Of a DNA stretch of 64,000 nt, positions 16,586 through 25,020 are shown in pieces. Source of the DNA: CAZMYM01 sp964620325 (lineage in GTDB: Bacteria; Bipolaricaulota; Bipolaricaulia; UBA7950; UBA9294). The DNA is taken from positions 13,912-77,911 of the forward strand of contig CAZUIM010000012.1 in assembly GCA_964620325.1 (NCBI GenBank). The letters are read 5' to 3'. The translations under genes were made by a program, and so were the position numbers. The first letter of the stretch is position 1. Each line of letters begins with the position of its first letter. Under the pieces are notes generated by a model that saw only the letters and a program-made list of their open reading frames with translations, was not told the origin of the DNA and ran no database searches.

Positions 16586-17076
16586 ACGACAAGGCACGCG
16601 AGATGGGGGAAGGCCTGCGTCGGAAGGGATGGACGATCTCGGTCGCCGAGTCGTGCACGGCCGGGGGACTCGCCCACGAGATCACGCGAATTCCTGGGTC
16701 GTCGACCTACTTCTTCGGTGGAATCATCGCGTACGACAACGCGGTCAAGACCTCGCACCTCGGGGTCCCCGCCGCCGACTTGGAGCGATTCGGAGCGGTC
16801 AGCCCCGAGACGGCCGAGGCGATGGCCTCCGCCTGCCGGCGAAGCCTGTCGACCGACCTCGCGGTCAGCATCACGGGGATCGCCGGTCCGGGTGGCGGCA
16901 CCGACGAGAAACCGGTCGGCCTCGTGTACATCGCCGTCGCCTCGGAGTCGGGAGTGTACGTCAGACCGCATCGATTCTTCGGAGATCGCGAGAGCATTCG
17001 CTCTCAGGCGATCGATGCGGCGCTCGACGGAATCCTCGCCGCACTTGCAGATTCGGGCAACTGCAGCTCGGGGTAG
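16582..17076 (+). CDS. CinA C-terminal domain protein (nicotinamide-nucleotide amidase, PncC type)
   Basis: Stand-alone CinA C-terminal domain, 164 residues. The family deamidates nicotinamide mononucleotide for NAD recycling. Diagnostic motifs are VAESCTAGGLAHEITRIPGSS near residue 20, GGIIAYDNAVK, the SPETAEAMA segment and TGIAGPGGGTDEKPVGLVY. No N-terminal MoCF-like domain is present, so this is the short PncC form. The ATG overlaps the nth stop by 4 nt, giving a two-gene operon. Confidence 0.9.
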   Translation: MNDKAREMGEGLRRKGWTISVAESCTAGGLAHEITRIPGSSTYFFGGIIAYDNAVKTSHLGVPAADLERFGAVSPETAEAMASACRRSLSTDLAVSITGIAGPGGGTDEKPVGLVYIAVASESGVYVRPHRFFGDRESIRSQAIDAALDGILAALADSGNCSSG

Positions 17077-17104
17077 GCGCTTCTCGGAGACGGAGACCGT
17101 CGCC

Positions 17105-17134
17105 TTGATCAGTTTCACGTTCCCCGGCTAGACT
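17105..17134 (+). promoter_or_regulatory. promoter of the flippase-like gene, leaderless
   Basis: TTGATC (17105-17110), 18 nt, TAGACT (17129-17134). Only 6 nt separate the -10 from the ATG at 17141 and no Shine-Dalgarno is present. Confidence 0.5.
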
Positions 17135-17140
17135 CATCCC

Positions 17141-18268
17141 ATGAAGGGTCCCCGCAGATCCGGGTGGAAGATTATCCTCTCGGGCGTTGTCGGCTTCGGC
17201 ATGCTCGCAGGCGTCCTCTATTTCGTCGGATGGCGCGAGATCCTCGGCGAAATGCGTGCCCTGGGAACTCATGGGCTCCTCGGTGTGATCGCAACCGTGC
17301 TCCTCGCGATGGCTGCGTGGATTGTCTGCTGGTGGATCATTCTGCGTTCCTACGGGATTCGAATCCCGCTGCGACGAATCATCGGCGCGCGAATGAGTGG
17401 ATATGCCGTCAGCTACCTGACTCCGACGCTCTACTTCGGCGGAGAACCGTTCCGCGCCCTCCTCGTCACCGACTCGACCGTCGCCCCGACGACGCGCGTC
17501 TTCGCAACGATCATCGTCGAGCGCTTCCTCGGCGGATTGAGCATGATCCTGTTCGTCCTGATCGGCGGGTTCTACGCGATCGTTTCCAAGAACATCCCAT
17601 GGGAGGAGAAACGCCTCTTGATCGCGGGAACGGCGTTCATCACGTTCTGGATTCTCGTTGGACTCATCGACTTCGCCGGGAACTTCAAGTGGATCAGTCG
17701 GGTCATCCGGCTGCTCGGCCGTATGCTTCCGCGCTGGACGGATTCCCTCGTCCGAGCGGCGGACAAGGTCTCGGAGACGGAAGACGAAGTGCACTACGCG
17801 TTCACGAAACATTGGCGCGGAACCGGCATGGCCTTTCTCATCCAGACATTGGCCACGTTCTTCATCTACATGCGGCCGCAGGTCTTCTTCCACTTCGGAA
17901 GCGACATCCGGTTCACGTTCCCCCAACTTTCGCTTCTGTTTTCGTTCAACATCCTGCTCTCGTCCTTCCTGTGGATCACTCCCGGTGGCCTCGGAACCAG
18001 CGAAGCCGGAATGATCGGGATCTTCCGGCTCGTCTCACCTGGAATCCCGAGCGAGGGAGTCGTCGCCTTCTCGCTCGTATTCAAGTTCGCCGAAACGATC
18101 CTCGTCGCTGCCGGCGTCTACTACCTGTTCAACCGAGGACTCACGTACTTCCAGAGACGTAGAGGTCAATCTGCTGCAGAGGCGATTGCCGCCAATCCGA
18201 AGGATTCGCCCCCCACCTCCGAGGAAGAGGCCTCTTCTAAGGAAGAGGCGAGAACTCGCGAGAACTGA
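17141..18268 (+). CDS. lysylphosphatidylglycerol synthase TM-region (UPF0104) family membrane protein
   Basis: A 375-residue polytopic membrane protein of the flippase-like MprF-N/AglD2 group. Hydrophobic segments occur near residues 10-27, 40-68, 85-100, 130-155, 165-185, 225-245, 260-290 and 305-330. The family signature SYLTPTLYFGGEPFRALL near residue 85-105 and TPGGLGTSEAGMIGI near 280-295 are both present. There is no C-terminal aminoacyl-transferase domain, so it is likely a lipid or glycolipid translocator, substrate unknown. The C-terminus is a Glu/Lys-rich cytoplasmic tail. Its end overlaps convergent ftsX by 32 nt. Confidence 0.8.
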   Translation: MKGPRRSGWKIILSGVVGFGMLAGVLYFVGWREILGEMRALGTHGLLGVIATVLLAMAAWIVCWWIILRSYGIRIPLRRIIGARMSGYAVSYLTPTLYFGGEPFRALLVTDSTVAPTTRVFATIIVERFLGGLSMILFVLIGGFYAIVSKNIPWEEKRLLIAGTAFITFWILVGLIDFAGNFKWISRVIRLLGRMLPRWTDSLVRAADKVSETEDEVHYAFTKHWRGTGMAFLIQTLATFFIYMRPQVFFHFGSDIRFTFPQLSLLFSFNILLSSFLWITPGGLGTSEAGMIGIFRLVSPGIPSEGVVAFSLVFKFAETILVAAGVYYLFNRGLTYFQRRRGQSAAEAIAANPKDSPPTSEEEASSKEEARTREN

Positions 18269-19073
18269 GCAAGCTCGCACCGAGGAGACCGACGAGGCTC
18301 CCGAGGAGCAATCCGAGAATCAGATCCGCAAAGACGACCACGAGAACCCGTCCGCCGTTCGCCAGCTCGGAGACGGAGGACGCCCCCTCACCCAACGCAT
18401 ACTGGGCGATGTAGACGCCGACGATCAGGAGGAGCCCCGAGAGAAGGCCCAGCAGGGTTCCGAGTCCGACGACGGGCGGAACGATCCTCCGCTCGGACAC
18501 GCCGGAGAGGCGCAGCACACGAATCTCGGCCTGGAATGTCTCGAGAAGGGCCCGAAACCCGCTTCGTGCAAGGACCAGACTCAAGACGACGCTCAGAACG
18601 AGAGCAACGAGGAGACCGATCCGAGTCGACCCGGTCAGCGTGAAGCCAGCTTCGAAGATGACGATCGTCCCAGCCTCGGCGCCGGTGATTCCACTCATCG
18701 ACTCGACCGCGGCCAGGACGTCCGGCGTCACCTCGGGCGAACTCGTTCGGATGAAGAACTGCCCTCCGGTGCTTTCCGGGCTGACCTCCTGGGCGAAGCG
18801 GAAGGCAAGCAAGACGACGTCCGGGCGACGTTGGAGCTCCCGGTAGAGAGCGTTCACCGCGTCCGCCGACAACCTCGGAGAGAGGTCGACGACGATCTCG
18901 TCCGCCATCAGGCCCCTCTCTTCGCCTCCGGTCGGTCCGCCCCCGACCAGCAGAAGCGCGGCAAACGACGCGAGGCAAAGGAAGATGAGCAGCCCCGCAG
19001 CCCCGAGGAGCGCCGCACTCCGCGCCCGGATTGCGCCAAGAAGTTCTCGAAAGACGAAGAAGAACTCACTCAT
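18237..19073 (-). CDS. ftsX: cell division protein FtsX (permease-like)
   Basis: Membrane partner of FtsE; in other bacteria FtsEX controls peptidoglycan hydrolases during division. It has 278 residues with the expected layout: one N-terminal TM (about 20-45), an extracytoplasmic domain (about 50-150), then three TMs (about 155-175, 205-235, 250-272). The start at 19073 gives MSEFFFVFRELLGAIRA and overlaps the ftsE stop (ATGA); the longer frame upstream lies inside ftsE. Identification rests on topology, pairing with an ABC ATPase and length rather than on strong motifs. Confidence 0.8.
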   Translation of the reverse strand: MSEFFFVFRELLGAIRARSAALLGAAGLLIFLCLASFAALLLVGGGPTGGEERGLMADEIVVDLSPRLSADAVNALYRELQRRPDVVLLAFRFAQEVSPESTGGQFFIRTSSPEVTPDVLAAVESMSGITGAEAGTIVIFEAGFTLTGSTRIGLLVALVLSVVLSLVLARSGFRALLETFQAEIRVLRLSGVSERRIVPPVVGLGTLLGLLSGLLLIVGVYIAQYALGEGASSVSELANGGRVLVVVFADLILGLLLGSLVGLLGASLLSSREFSPLP

Positions 19074-19732
19074 CGGCTCACCACCGTCCCGTCGGCCAGT
19101 TCCAGAACGCGGAACGCATGTGCCTTCGCCGGGAGAGGGCTCCGCGCCGTGGCGAGGATCGTCAACCCTCGTTCGTTGAGCCGCTCGAGCAGAGAGCAAA
19201 TCTGCTCCCGCTCGTCGGACGCCAGCGCATCGAACAAGTCGTCGACCAACAGGAGAAGCGGATCGTTGCAGATCGAAAGCGCAATGCCAAGCCGCAGCCG
19301 CTCGGCGGCCGAAAGCTCTGAGGCCTCCGTCGTCTGCTGCCGAAGGAGACCGACCATCTCGAGCGCGTAGAGCGCCTTCTCTTCCGCCTGTTCGCGAAAG
19401 TCTCCGAGCGCTCGAAGTTTGAACATCAGGTTCTCCCGCGTCGTACGCGAAAGCGGAACGAAAGCCTGCGGCAGGAGAGCAATCTGACGACGCAGTTCGA
19501 GCGCCTTTTCTCGGGAGAGGCGCGCCACGTTCCGACCGTGGACGAGGATCTGCCCCTGCTGCGGCGGAATCTGGGCGGCGAGGAGTCCGAGGAGCAGGGT
19601 CTTCCCGACCGCCGCTTCTCCCATCAGGTAGACGAGTTCTCCCCGATCGACATGAAGATGTACGTCCTCGAGGACCTTGATCCCGTCTTCGGTTGTGAAG
19701 TGCAGCTCGGAGACCTGGATCATCACGGACAT
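19070..19732 (-). CDS. ftsE: FtsE-like ABC ATPase with degenerate catalytic motifs
   Basis: A 220-residue ABC ATPase, FtsE length, paired with ftsX. Walker A is GEAAVGKT (38-45) and looks functional. The other ABC motifs depart from consensus: the signature is LSAAE (about 140-144) rather than LSGGE; Walker B ends VDD, so Asp165 stands where the catalytic Glu should be; and the H-loop position is Ala196 (ILATAR) instead of His. ATP binding is likely, but rapid hydrolysis is doubtful. It overlaps prmC by 10 nt upstream and ftsX downstream. Confidence 0.8.
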   Translation of the reverse strand: MSVMIQVSELHFTTEDGIKVLEDVHLHVDRGELVYLMGEAAVGKTLLLGLLAAQIPPQQGQILVHGRNVARLSREKALELRRQIALLPQAFVPLSRTTRENLMFKLRALGDFREQAEEKALYALEMVGLLRQQTTEASELSAAERLRLGIALSICNDPLLLLVDDLFDALASDEREQICSLLERLNERGLTILATARSPLPAKAHAFRVLELADGTVVSR

Positions 19733-20628
19733 TGCGCCACCACGAACCTCTCGACGCCGGAGACGTCTTTCTCCACGTTCGTCTCGGAAATCCCCGCTCC
19801 GCGGAGCAGGTCGACGACTGCTCCCGCTTGGCCGTACCCGATCTCGAGCAGAAGAACGCCGCCGGGCGTCACGTGATCGCCGACGCCGTCGACCAACGCC
19901 TCGATTCTCTCCAGCCCAGTAGCTCCCCCGTCGAGTGCCACGAGCGGCTCGTGCACGCGGACCTCCGGCGCGAGCGACTCGATCTCGTCGGTCGAAACAT
20001 AGGGAGGATTCGAAACGATCAGATCGAACCGGTCTTCGACGCGGCTGAACCAGTCGCTCTCGATGAAGGTGACTCGTTCCTCGACGCCGTTCGATCGTGC
20101 GTTCTCGACCGCGAGACGGAGGGCTTCGGGCGAGATATCGACCCCGGTCACTTCGGCCCGACGAAGGAATCGCGCGAGACAGACCGCGATGACACCGGCT
20201 CCCGTCCCCAGATCGACGCAGCGGATCTCACGGTCCCTGGGCGCGAGGTTCAGCGCGCGTTCGAGAAGCTCTTCCGTCTCCGGTCTCGGAATCAGCGCGT
20301 CCCGCCGGACCTTGAAACGAAGTCCGAAGAAGGTCACTTCGCCGACCAGATGCTGTAGGGGGGTTCCCGATTTGCGCTCCTGAATGACGGTTCGATAGCG
20401 GCTCCGCTCGTCGCAGGTCAATGGCTTGTCCGGAGAGAGATAGAGGTGAAGGCGATCGACATCGAGCGCATGGGCAAGCAGAATCTCCGCTTCCAAGCGC
20501 GGCTGGGTGATCCCCGCGTCTTTGAAGTACCCCCGGGTCCAATTCAGAACCTCGCGGATCGTCCACTCGACAGCCAGTTCGTTCTCCCCCCATCCAAGAC
20601 GTCGAGAGCCCGCTTTCGCGCAATACAA
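19723..20628 (-). CDS. prmC: peptide chain release factor N5-glutamine methyltransferase
   Basis: Methylates the GGQ glutamine of release factors. It has 301 residues. The N-terminal helical domain (TIREVLNWTRGYF to about 80) is followed by a Rossmann methyltransferase domain with CVDLGTGAGVIA (SAM loop) and the catalytic NPPY motif (IVSNPPYVSTDEI). The start is uncertain: the frame opens with a TTG at 20626-20628 lacking a good ribosome-binding site, and the conserved sequence begins only at about residue 21. prfA, the usual neighbour, is not in the window. Its upstream end abuts a divergent lipoprotein gene. Confidence 0.9.
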   Translation of the reverse strand: MYCAKAGSRRLGWGENELAVEWTIREVLNWTRGYFKDAGITQPRLEAEILLAHALDVDRLHLYLSPDKPLTCDERSRYRTVIQERKSGTPLQHLVGEVTFFGLRFKVRRDALIPRPETEELLERALNLAPRDREIRCVDLGTGAGVIAVCLARFLRRAEVTGVDISPEALRLAVENARSNGVEERVTFIESDWFSRVEDRFDLIVSNPPYVSTDEIESLAPEVRVHEPLVALDGGATGLERIEALVDGVGDHVTPGGVLLLEIGYGQAGAVVDLLRGAGISETNVEKDVSGVERFVVAQCP

Positions 20629-20638
20629 TAGCGAAATC

Positions 20639-20667
20639 TTGTGTCCAATACAAGAACTCCCTATACT
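20639..20667 (+). promoter_or_regulatory. sigma-70-type promoter of the PD40 lipoprotein gene
   Basis: TTGTGT (20639-20644), 17 nt, TATACT (20662-20667). Transcription from about 20674 rules out the GTG at 20641 as start codon and supports the GTG at 20743. Confidence 0.65.
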
Positions 20668-20742
20668 GTGCGGTCTTCCGGGATTCGACGACGGAATCGG
20701 GACTCGATGCGACGTCGAATTCGATCGGAGAAAGGGGAGAGC

Positions 20743-21237
20743 GTGCAGAGAAGAATCTGGCTCATCATCGCCGCCCTGTCCGTCGTCGGAGCCCTCGCAG
20801 GATGCTCGTTCTTCGGGGACAGCGCCGCGGAACTGACCAACTGGGAACCGGAACTATCGCCCGACGGGACCACCCTCGTCTACGAATCGGCCAGCGACGG
20901 GTCACTGCAGCTCTACGCCCGCGACCTCGCGACGGATGAGGAACGACGCCTGACCCGCGACGAGTTCGAGGATTGGTCGCCGGACTGGTCTCCGAACGGC
21001 GAGCAGATCGCGTTCGCTTCGCTTCGCGACAAGAACAACGACATCTACATCCTTTCGCTCGAGACGGGAGAAACACGACGTCTCACGACACACGAGAGTG
21101 ACGACATCAACCCGGATTGGGCGATCGACGGGCGAATCTACTTCAACTCGAATCGCTCCGGCGTCTGGGAGATCTACGCCATCGATCCGGACGGCTCGAA
21201 TCTGGTTCAGATCACGCGAACGCAGCCTGCGGAGTAG
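20743..21237 (+). CDS. lipoprotein with WD40-like (PD40/TolB-type) beta-propeller repeats
   Basis: A 164-residue lipoprotein. The GTG at 20743 follows AAAGGGGAGA and gives a textbook lipoprotein signal: QRR, a hydrophobic core, and lipobox LAGC with Cys about 20. The mature part has three or more PD40 repeats of the TolB C-terminal type: EPELSPDGTTLVYES, SPDWSPNGEQIAFAS and NPDWAIDGRIYFNS, each followed by an IY-type strand. Three blades cannot close a propeller alone, so it may oligomerise or be part of a complex. It lies 3 nt before ispD and is probably co-transcribed with it. Confidence 0.8.
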   Translation: MQRRIWLIIAALSVVGALAGCSFFGDSAAELTNWEPELSPDGTTLVYESASDGSLQLYARDLATDEERRLTRDEFEDWSPDWSPNGEQIAFASLRDKNNDIYILSLETGETRRLTTHESDDINPDWAIDGRIYFNSNRSGVWEIYAIDPDGSNLVQITRTQPAE

Positions 21238-21240
21238 CCG

Positions 21241-21915
21241 ATGCGCGTCACCGCCGTGATTCTCGCTGCCGGACGCGCGCGGCGGATGGGCGCCGGCGAG
21301 AACAAGGCGTTCCTCCTTCTCGGAGCAGTTCCGATCCTGCGACGTGCAATCGGCGCGTTCCTCGAGTCAGCGCGGATCGGCGAGTTTGTCGTCGTCGCCC
21401 GCCCCGGCGAGGAGGAGCGCGTCCGCGGTCTTCTCCCGGCACTCGAGAAGTCGATCCGCGTCGTCCAAGGCGGCGAGCACCGTCGCGATTCCGCGCTCGC
21501 CGGCGTCGGAGCGGCAACCGGCGACCTGGTTCTCATCCACGACGGCGCGAGGCCGTTTCCCAGCCCCGAGTTGATCGAGCGAGTCATCGACGGCACCGAA
21601 CGGCACGGAGCTTGCATCCCGGTCCTTCCGATCACCGACACCGTACGATTCAAGGGAGAGGGCGATCGCCTCGGCGATCGTACGCTCGATCGCTCCCGAA
21701 TGGTGCGAATCCAGACGCCACAGGGATTTCGCACGTCGCTCATCCGTCGGGCGCTCGACCTCAGTCCGGCGACGATTCCCGATGACGCCGACGCGGTCCT
21801 CGCGCTCGGAGAACCGGTGTGGACCGTCCCCGGAGAGGCGACCAACCTGAAGATTACCTCGCCGGACGATCTTCTCCTGGCGAATGCGATCGACGAACGA
21901 CTCGCCGAATCTTGA
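21241..21915 (+). CDS. ispD: 2-C-methyl-D-erythritol 4-phosphate cytidylyltransferase
   Basis: Third step of the MEP isoprenoid pathway: forms CDP-methylerythritol from CTP. It has 224 residues. The nucleotide-binding N-terminus AVILAAGRARRMG, the LIHDGARPFPSPELI segment and RIQTPQGFRTSLIRRA are family hallmarks, followed by the C-terminal KITSPDDLLLA. ispF, often fused or adjacent, is absent here. Confidence 0.94.
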   Translation: MRVTAVILAAGRARRMGAGENKAFLLLGAVPILRRAIGAFLESARIGEFVVVARPGEEERVRGLLPALEKSIRVVQGGEHRRDSALAGVGAATGDLVLIHDGARPFPSPELIERVIDGTERHGACIPVLPITDTVRFKGEGDRLGDRTLDRSRMVRIQTPQGFRTSLIRRALDLSPATIPDDADAVLALGEPVWTVPGEATNLKITSPDDLLLANAIDERLAES

Positions 21916-21931
21916 ACCATACGATCTCCCG

Positions 21932-21961
21932 TTGCCGAGCGACGTGCGTCTGGGCTAGAAT
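21932..21961 (+). promoter_or_regulatory. promoter of the secreted 227-residue protein gene
   Basis: TTGCCG (21932-21937), 18 nt, TAGAAT (21956-21961). The start would fall near 21968, leaving about 25 nt of leader with AAGGAGG. Confidence 0.5.
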
Positions 21962-21993
21962 GCGTGAGATTTCGGTCCGGCAAGGAGGCCTAC

Positions 21994-22677
21994 ATGCTTC
22001 ACAGGAAGAGCTTGTTTGTTGTCTTGGGACTCGCGTCGCTCGTGTCGTTCGCCGCGGTCGCGCAGGTCGATTGGATCCTCCCGTACACGAGTCCGGTGGG
22101 GAGCGAGGCTCTCGTGTCGTTCAGCAATACCACGGGCACGACCGTCGATGTCCTGCATCTCGAGTTCGCTGAGGAAGTGACGGTCACGTACTCGATGACG
22201 ATCGGGGGCACGCTGACACCACTCGGCGCGGCGACCGGCACCGTCTTCGACTTCGCCGGTGAATTGGTCCCGCACGGTGAGCTCTTCGTGACCTGGGAGC
22301 CCGCTTCAGCGTTTCCGGTGTACGGAACGTGGCTGGTCGGACAGCGCCCGACTGGGATTCCGCTCGTCGGCTCGGTCGCCGTCCTCGGCCGCCTGTTCGG
22401 ACAAGGGATCGTCCACGCGCGCGAAGCGGATCCGGAAGGACTGACCGCCGCGTTCGCGGCCTTTTTCGCGGACAACGCCGAATTCCTCGGGGAGCTCTCG
22501 GCATCGCTCGGTATGTCTCTGCAGGATTCGCTGATGCCAATCATCATGGAGGCCCCGGCTGAGGGGATCGAGAACTTCTTCAACACGATCGTCGGGATGC
22601 TCGGCGTGTCGTCCCTCGAGGAGGTCATCGGAGGCGACATGGACTTCTCGGCCCTGTTCGCGTTCCTCGGGCTGTAA
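21994..22677 (+). CDS. secreted hypothetical protein
   Basis: A 227-residue exported protein of unknown family. The ATG at 21994 has a strong AAGGAGG 7 nt upstream. The signal peptide is MLHRKS plus a hydrophobic core, with cleavage likely after AVA/AQ near residue 24. The middle (about 30-110) looks like an immunoglobulin-type beta-sandwich, with VGSEALVSFSNTTGTTVD and alternating strands, and residues 140-225 are helical and hydrophobic (FFADNAEFLGELSASLGMSL). No enzyme motif is visible. It has its own promoter and a strong downstream hairpin, so it is probably monocistronic. Confidence 0.7.
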   Translation: MLHRKSLFVVLGLASLVSFAAVAQVDWILPYTSPVGSEALVSFSNTTGTTVDVLHLEFAEEVTVTYSMTIGGTLTPLGAATGTVFDFAGELVPHGELFVTWEPASAFPVYGTWLVGQRPTGIPLVGSVAVLGRLFGQGIVHAREADPEGLTAAFAAFFADNAEFLGELSASLGMSLQDSLMPIIMEAPAEGIENFFNTIVGMLGVSSLEEVIGGDMDFSALFAFLGL

Positions 22678-22695
22678 GAGGGTCATTCACCGGCG

Positions 22696-22723
22696 CAGAG
22701 GGGAGGCGTCGCCCTCCCCTCTG
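22696..22723. terminator. intrinsic terminator-like hairpin
   Basis: Perfect 11-bp stem CAGAGGGGAGG / CCTCCCCTCTG with a 6-nt loop, between the stop at 22677 and the convergent hydroxylase gene. The T content after it is low (TCCATTCTGT), so it may act on both strands. Confidence 0.6.
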
Positions 22724-22748
22724 TCCATTCTGTCCGTCACCGGCGGCC

Positions 22749-25019
22749 TCAGTCGTTCTCGATCAACGCCTTGACGTATTCCGGCGAGAGAGGATAACGA
22801 GCCGGATTCCGACCGACGGCGTGGGCGACCGCGCGTGCGACGGCCGCGTGAGCCGCCATCAACGGGACTTCCCCGATCCCCTTTGCTCCGAACGGTCCGG
22901 CCGGGAACTCGGTTTCGACGAAATCGATTCGGCTCTCTTGAACGACGTCCCAAACCGTCGGCACTCGATAGCTCGTGAGACCGTTGACGATCAGCCGTCC
23001 GTCCCGCTGCGGAATCTCCTCCATCAGAGCGAAGCCGATCCCTTGCGCAACCCCTCCCTGCACTTGTCCGATCGCCGACGACCGATTGAGGATCCGTCCC
23101 GAGTCGTGTACCGCGACGAAGTCGACGACGTGCGCCTCACCGGTCGACACGTCGATCTCGACCTCGGCAACGTGCGTCGCGTACGCGTAGATCGGATAGA
23201 CGTCGCCGAGACCCGTCTCCGGATCCCAACTGACCGGCTCGGTTCGCGCCCACCCTTCGACCGACGGATCGAGGTTCCGCAACCAGAAATTCGCCGCAAT
23301 CTCCGGAAGTCGGTCGAGGACCTCCCCGCGATCGATCCCCATCTCCGCGGCGAGCGCGTCGATTCGCCCGCGGAGTTTCGCCGCGGCATCGAGGACCGCC
23401 AGTCCGCTCATCATCGTTCCGCGCGACGCGACCGTCGGACCGCTGTCCGGAACGCGACTCGTGTCGACGGGCGCCATCTGCACACGGTCGATCGGCACCC
23501 CGAGCGACTCGGCCGCCAGCTGCAACATCACCGTCGTCAGCCCCTGTCCCATCTCGACCGTCCCGACGGCGACGCCGATCGATCCGTCCGCCTCGAGCTT
23601 CATCGTCGCCCCGGCCTTGTCGAGATACGGTGACTTCCCGCCGAGTCCGACACCGTAAATCACGCAGGAGAGCCCGACACCGCGGCGGCGATCGGACTGC
23701 GTCGCGTTGAATGCCTCAACGGCCGCGAGCCGGTCCTCCCATCCGGCCAACTCGACCGCGCGCTCGAGCGTGTCGAGCACACCCACGGAATCCTCCACGA
23801 CCTGATTCGTCGAAGTCCGATCCCCGGGTCGAAGGAGATTCCGCCGACGGATCTCGGCCCGGTCGATGCCGAGTCGCTCCGCGACCCGATCCATCTGCGA
23901 TTCATGGGGGAAGATCACTTGTGGGCTTCCGAACCCGCGAAACGCGCCGTTCGGGACCGTGTTCGTCGCGACCGACTTCGCATCGACCTTGACGTTCGGG
24001 ACCCGATACGGGCCGGCGGCCGTACAGAGGCTCCGCCACAGAACCGCCGACGAGAGCGTCTGATATGCACCGGCGTCGAGGATGACGTCTGCTTCGATCG
24101 CCGTCAACGTTCCGTCGACCTTCGCCCCCGTCCGGTATCGGACGCGGGCCGGGTGTCGCTTGCTCGTCGTCAGGACGTCCTCGCCCCGTTCGAGAATGAG
24201 CTTCACCGGTCGCCGCGTCGCCCGTGCCATCAACGCAGCGAGCGAGGAGACGTGCGACGGAACGTCCTCCTTCCCGCCGAACGCGCCACCGGTCGCCGTC
24301 TGAACGGCACGGATCTTCGACAGCGGAAGTCCCAGCACCTTTGCGACCGCACTCTGGACGTAGAACGGGCACTGCATCGACGCGTAGATCGTCATCGATC
24401 CGAGGTCACCGGGGACGGCGATCACTCCTTGAGGCTCGATGTAGGCGTGCTCCTGGTATCCGGTCTCGTATTCCGACTCGACGACCACGTCCGCCTCGGC
24501 GAAGCCGCGCTCGACGTCCCCCTTTCGAAGGACCATCGCGTTGAACAGGTTTCCACCGCCCTCGGCGGCCATCTGATCGGCGACCAGAACCGGCGCATCC
24601 GGAGCGAGCGCCTCGATCGGATCACAAACGATCGGAAGCTCCTCGTATCGGATCCGAACCTTCCGAACCCCACGTTTGGCGGCCCGCCGCGTTTCGGCGA
24701 CGACGAGGGCGATCGGCTCGCCGACGTAGCGAACGATGTCCGCCGCAAGGACCGGCTGATCGTCGTAGATCACGTGGACGACGTTCGCTCCCGGGATCTC
24801 CTCCGCGATCAATACGTCGACGACGTCCCGATCCTCCAGGGCCTCGGTCGGATCGATTTCGAGGATCCTCGCGTGCGGGTGACTGCTACGGACGACCGCC
24901 CCGTGGAGCATCCCCGGAAAGGCAAGGTCGTCGGCGAATCGCGCCTCGCCACGAACCTTGTCGACGGCATCGGGGCGCACGACCCCGGCGCCGATCAGCG
25001 TCGACCGCTCCTCGTTCAC
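22749..25019 (-). CDS. molybdopterin-binding large subunit of a xanthine dehydrogenase-family hydroxylase
   Basis: A 756-residue molybdenum hydroxylase subunit; the family hydroxylates purines, nicotinate or aldehydes with water as oxygen source. Aldehyde-oxidase a/b-type N-terminus (KVRGEARFADDL), then Moco-binding motifs: GGAFGGKED, NGAFRGFGSPQ, VEMGQGLT, and the catalytic base in GPFGAKGIGEVP near the C-terminus. The FAD and 2Fe-2S subunits are not adjacent, so they are either encoded elsewhere or the partner is unusual. It is the last gene of the minus-strand island, 1 nt after the carbamoyltransferase at 25021. A purine or hydroxypurine substrate is inferred from context. Confidence 0.88.
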   Translation of the reverse strand: MNEERSTLIGAGVVRPDAVDKVRGEARFADDLAFPGMLHGAVVRSSHPHARILEIDPTEALEDRDVVDVLIAEEIPGANVVHVIYDDQPVLAADIVRYVGEPIALVVAETRRAAKRGVRKVRIRYEELPIVCDPIEALAPDAPVLVADQMAAEGGGNLFNAMVLRKGDVERGFAEADVVVESEYETGYQEHAYIEPQGVIAVPGDLGSMTIYASMQCPFYVQSAVAKVLGLPLSKIRAVQTATGGAFGGKEDVPSHVSSLAALMARATRRPVKLILERGEDVLTTSKRHPARVRYRTGAKVDGTLTAIEADVILDAGAYQTLSSAVLWRSLCTAAGPYRVPNVKVDAKSVATNTVPNGAFRGFGSPQVIFPHESQMDRVAERLGIDRAEIRRRNLLRPGDRTSTNQVVEDSVGVLDTLERAVELAGWEDRLAAVEAFNATQSDRRRGVGLSCVIYGVGLGGKSPYLDKAGATMKLEADGSIGVAVGTVEMGQGLTTVMLQLAAESLGVPIDRVQMAPVDTSRVPDSGPTVASRGTMMSGLAVLDAAAKLRGRIDALAAEMGIDRGEVLDRLPEIAANFWLRNLDPSVEGWARTEPVSWDPETGLGDVYPIYAYATHVAEVEIDVSTGEAHVVDFVAVHDSGRILNRSSAIGQVQGGVAQGIGFALMEEIPQRDGRLIVNGLTSYRVPTVWDVVQESRIDFVETEFPAGPFGAKGIGEVPLMAAHAAVARAVAHAVGRNPARYPLSPEYVKALIEND

Positions 25020-25020
25020 G

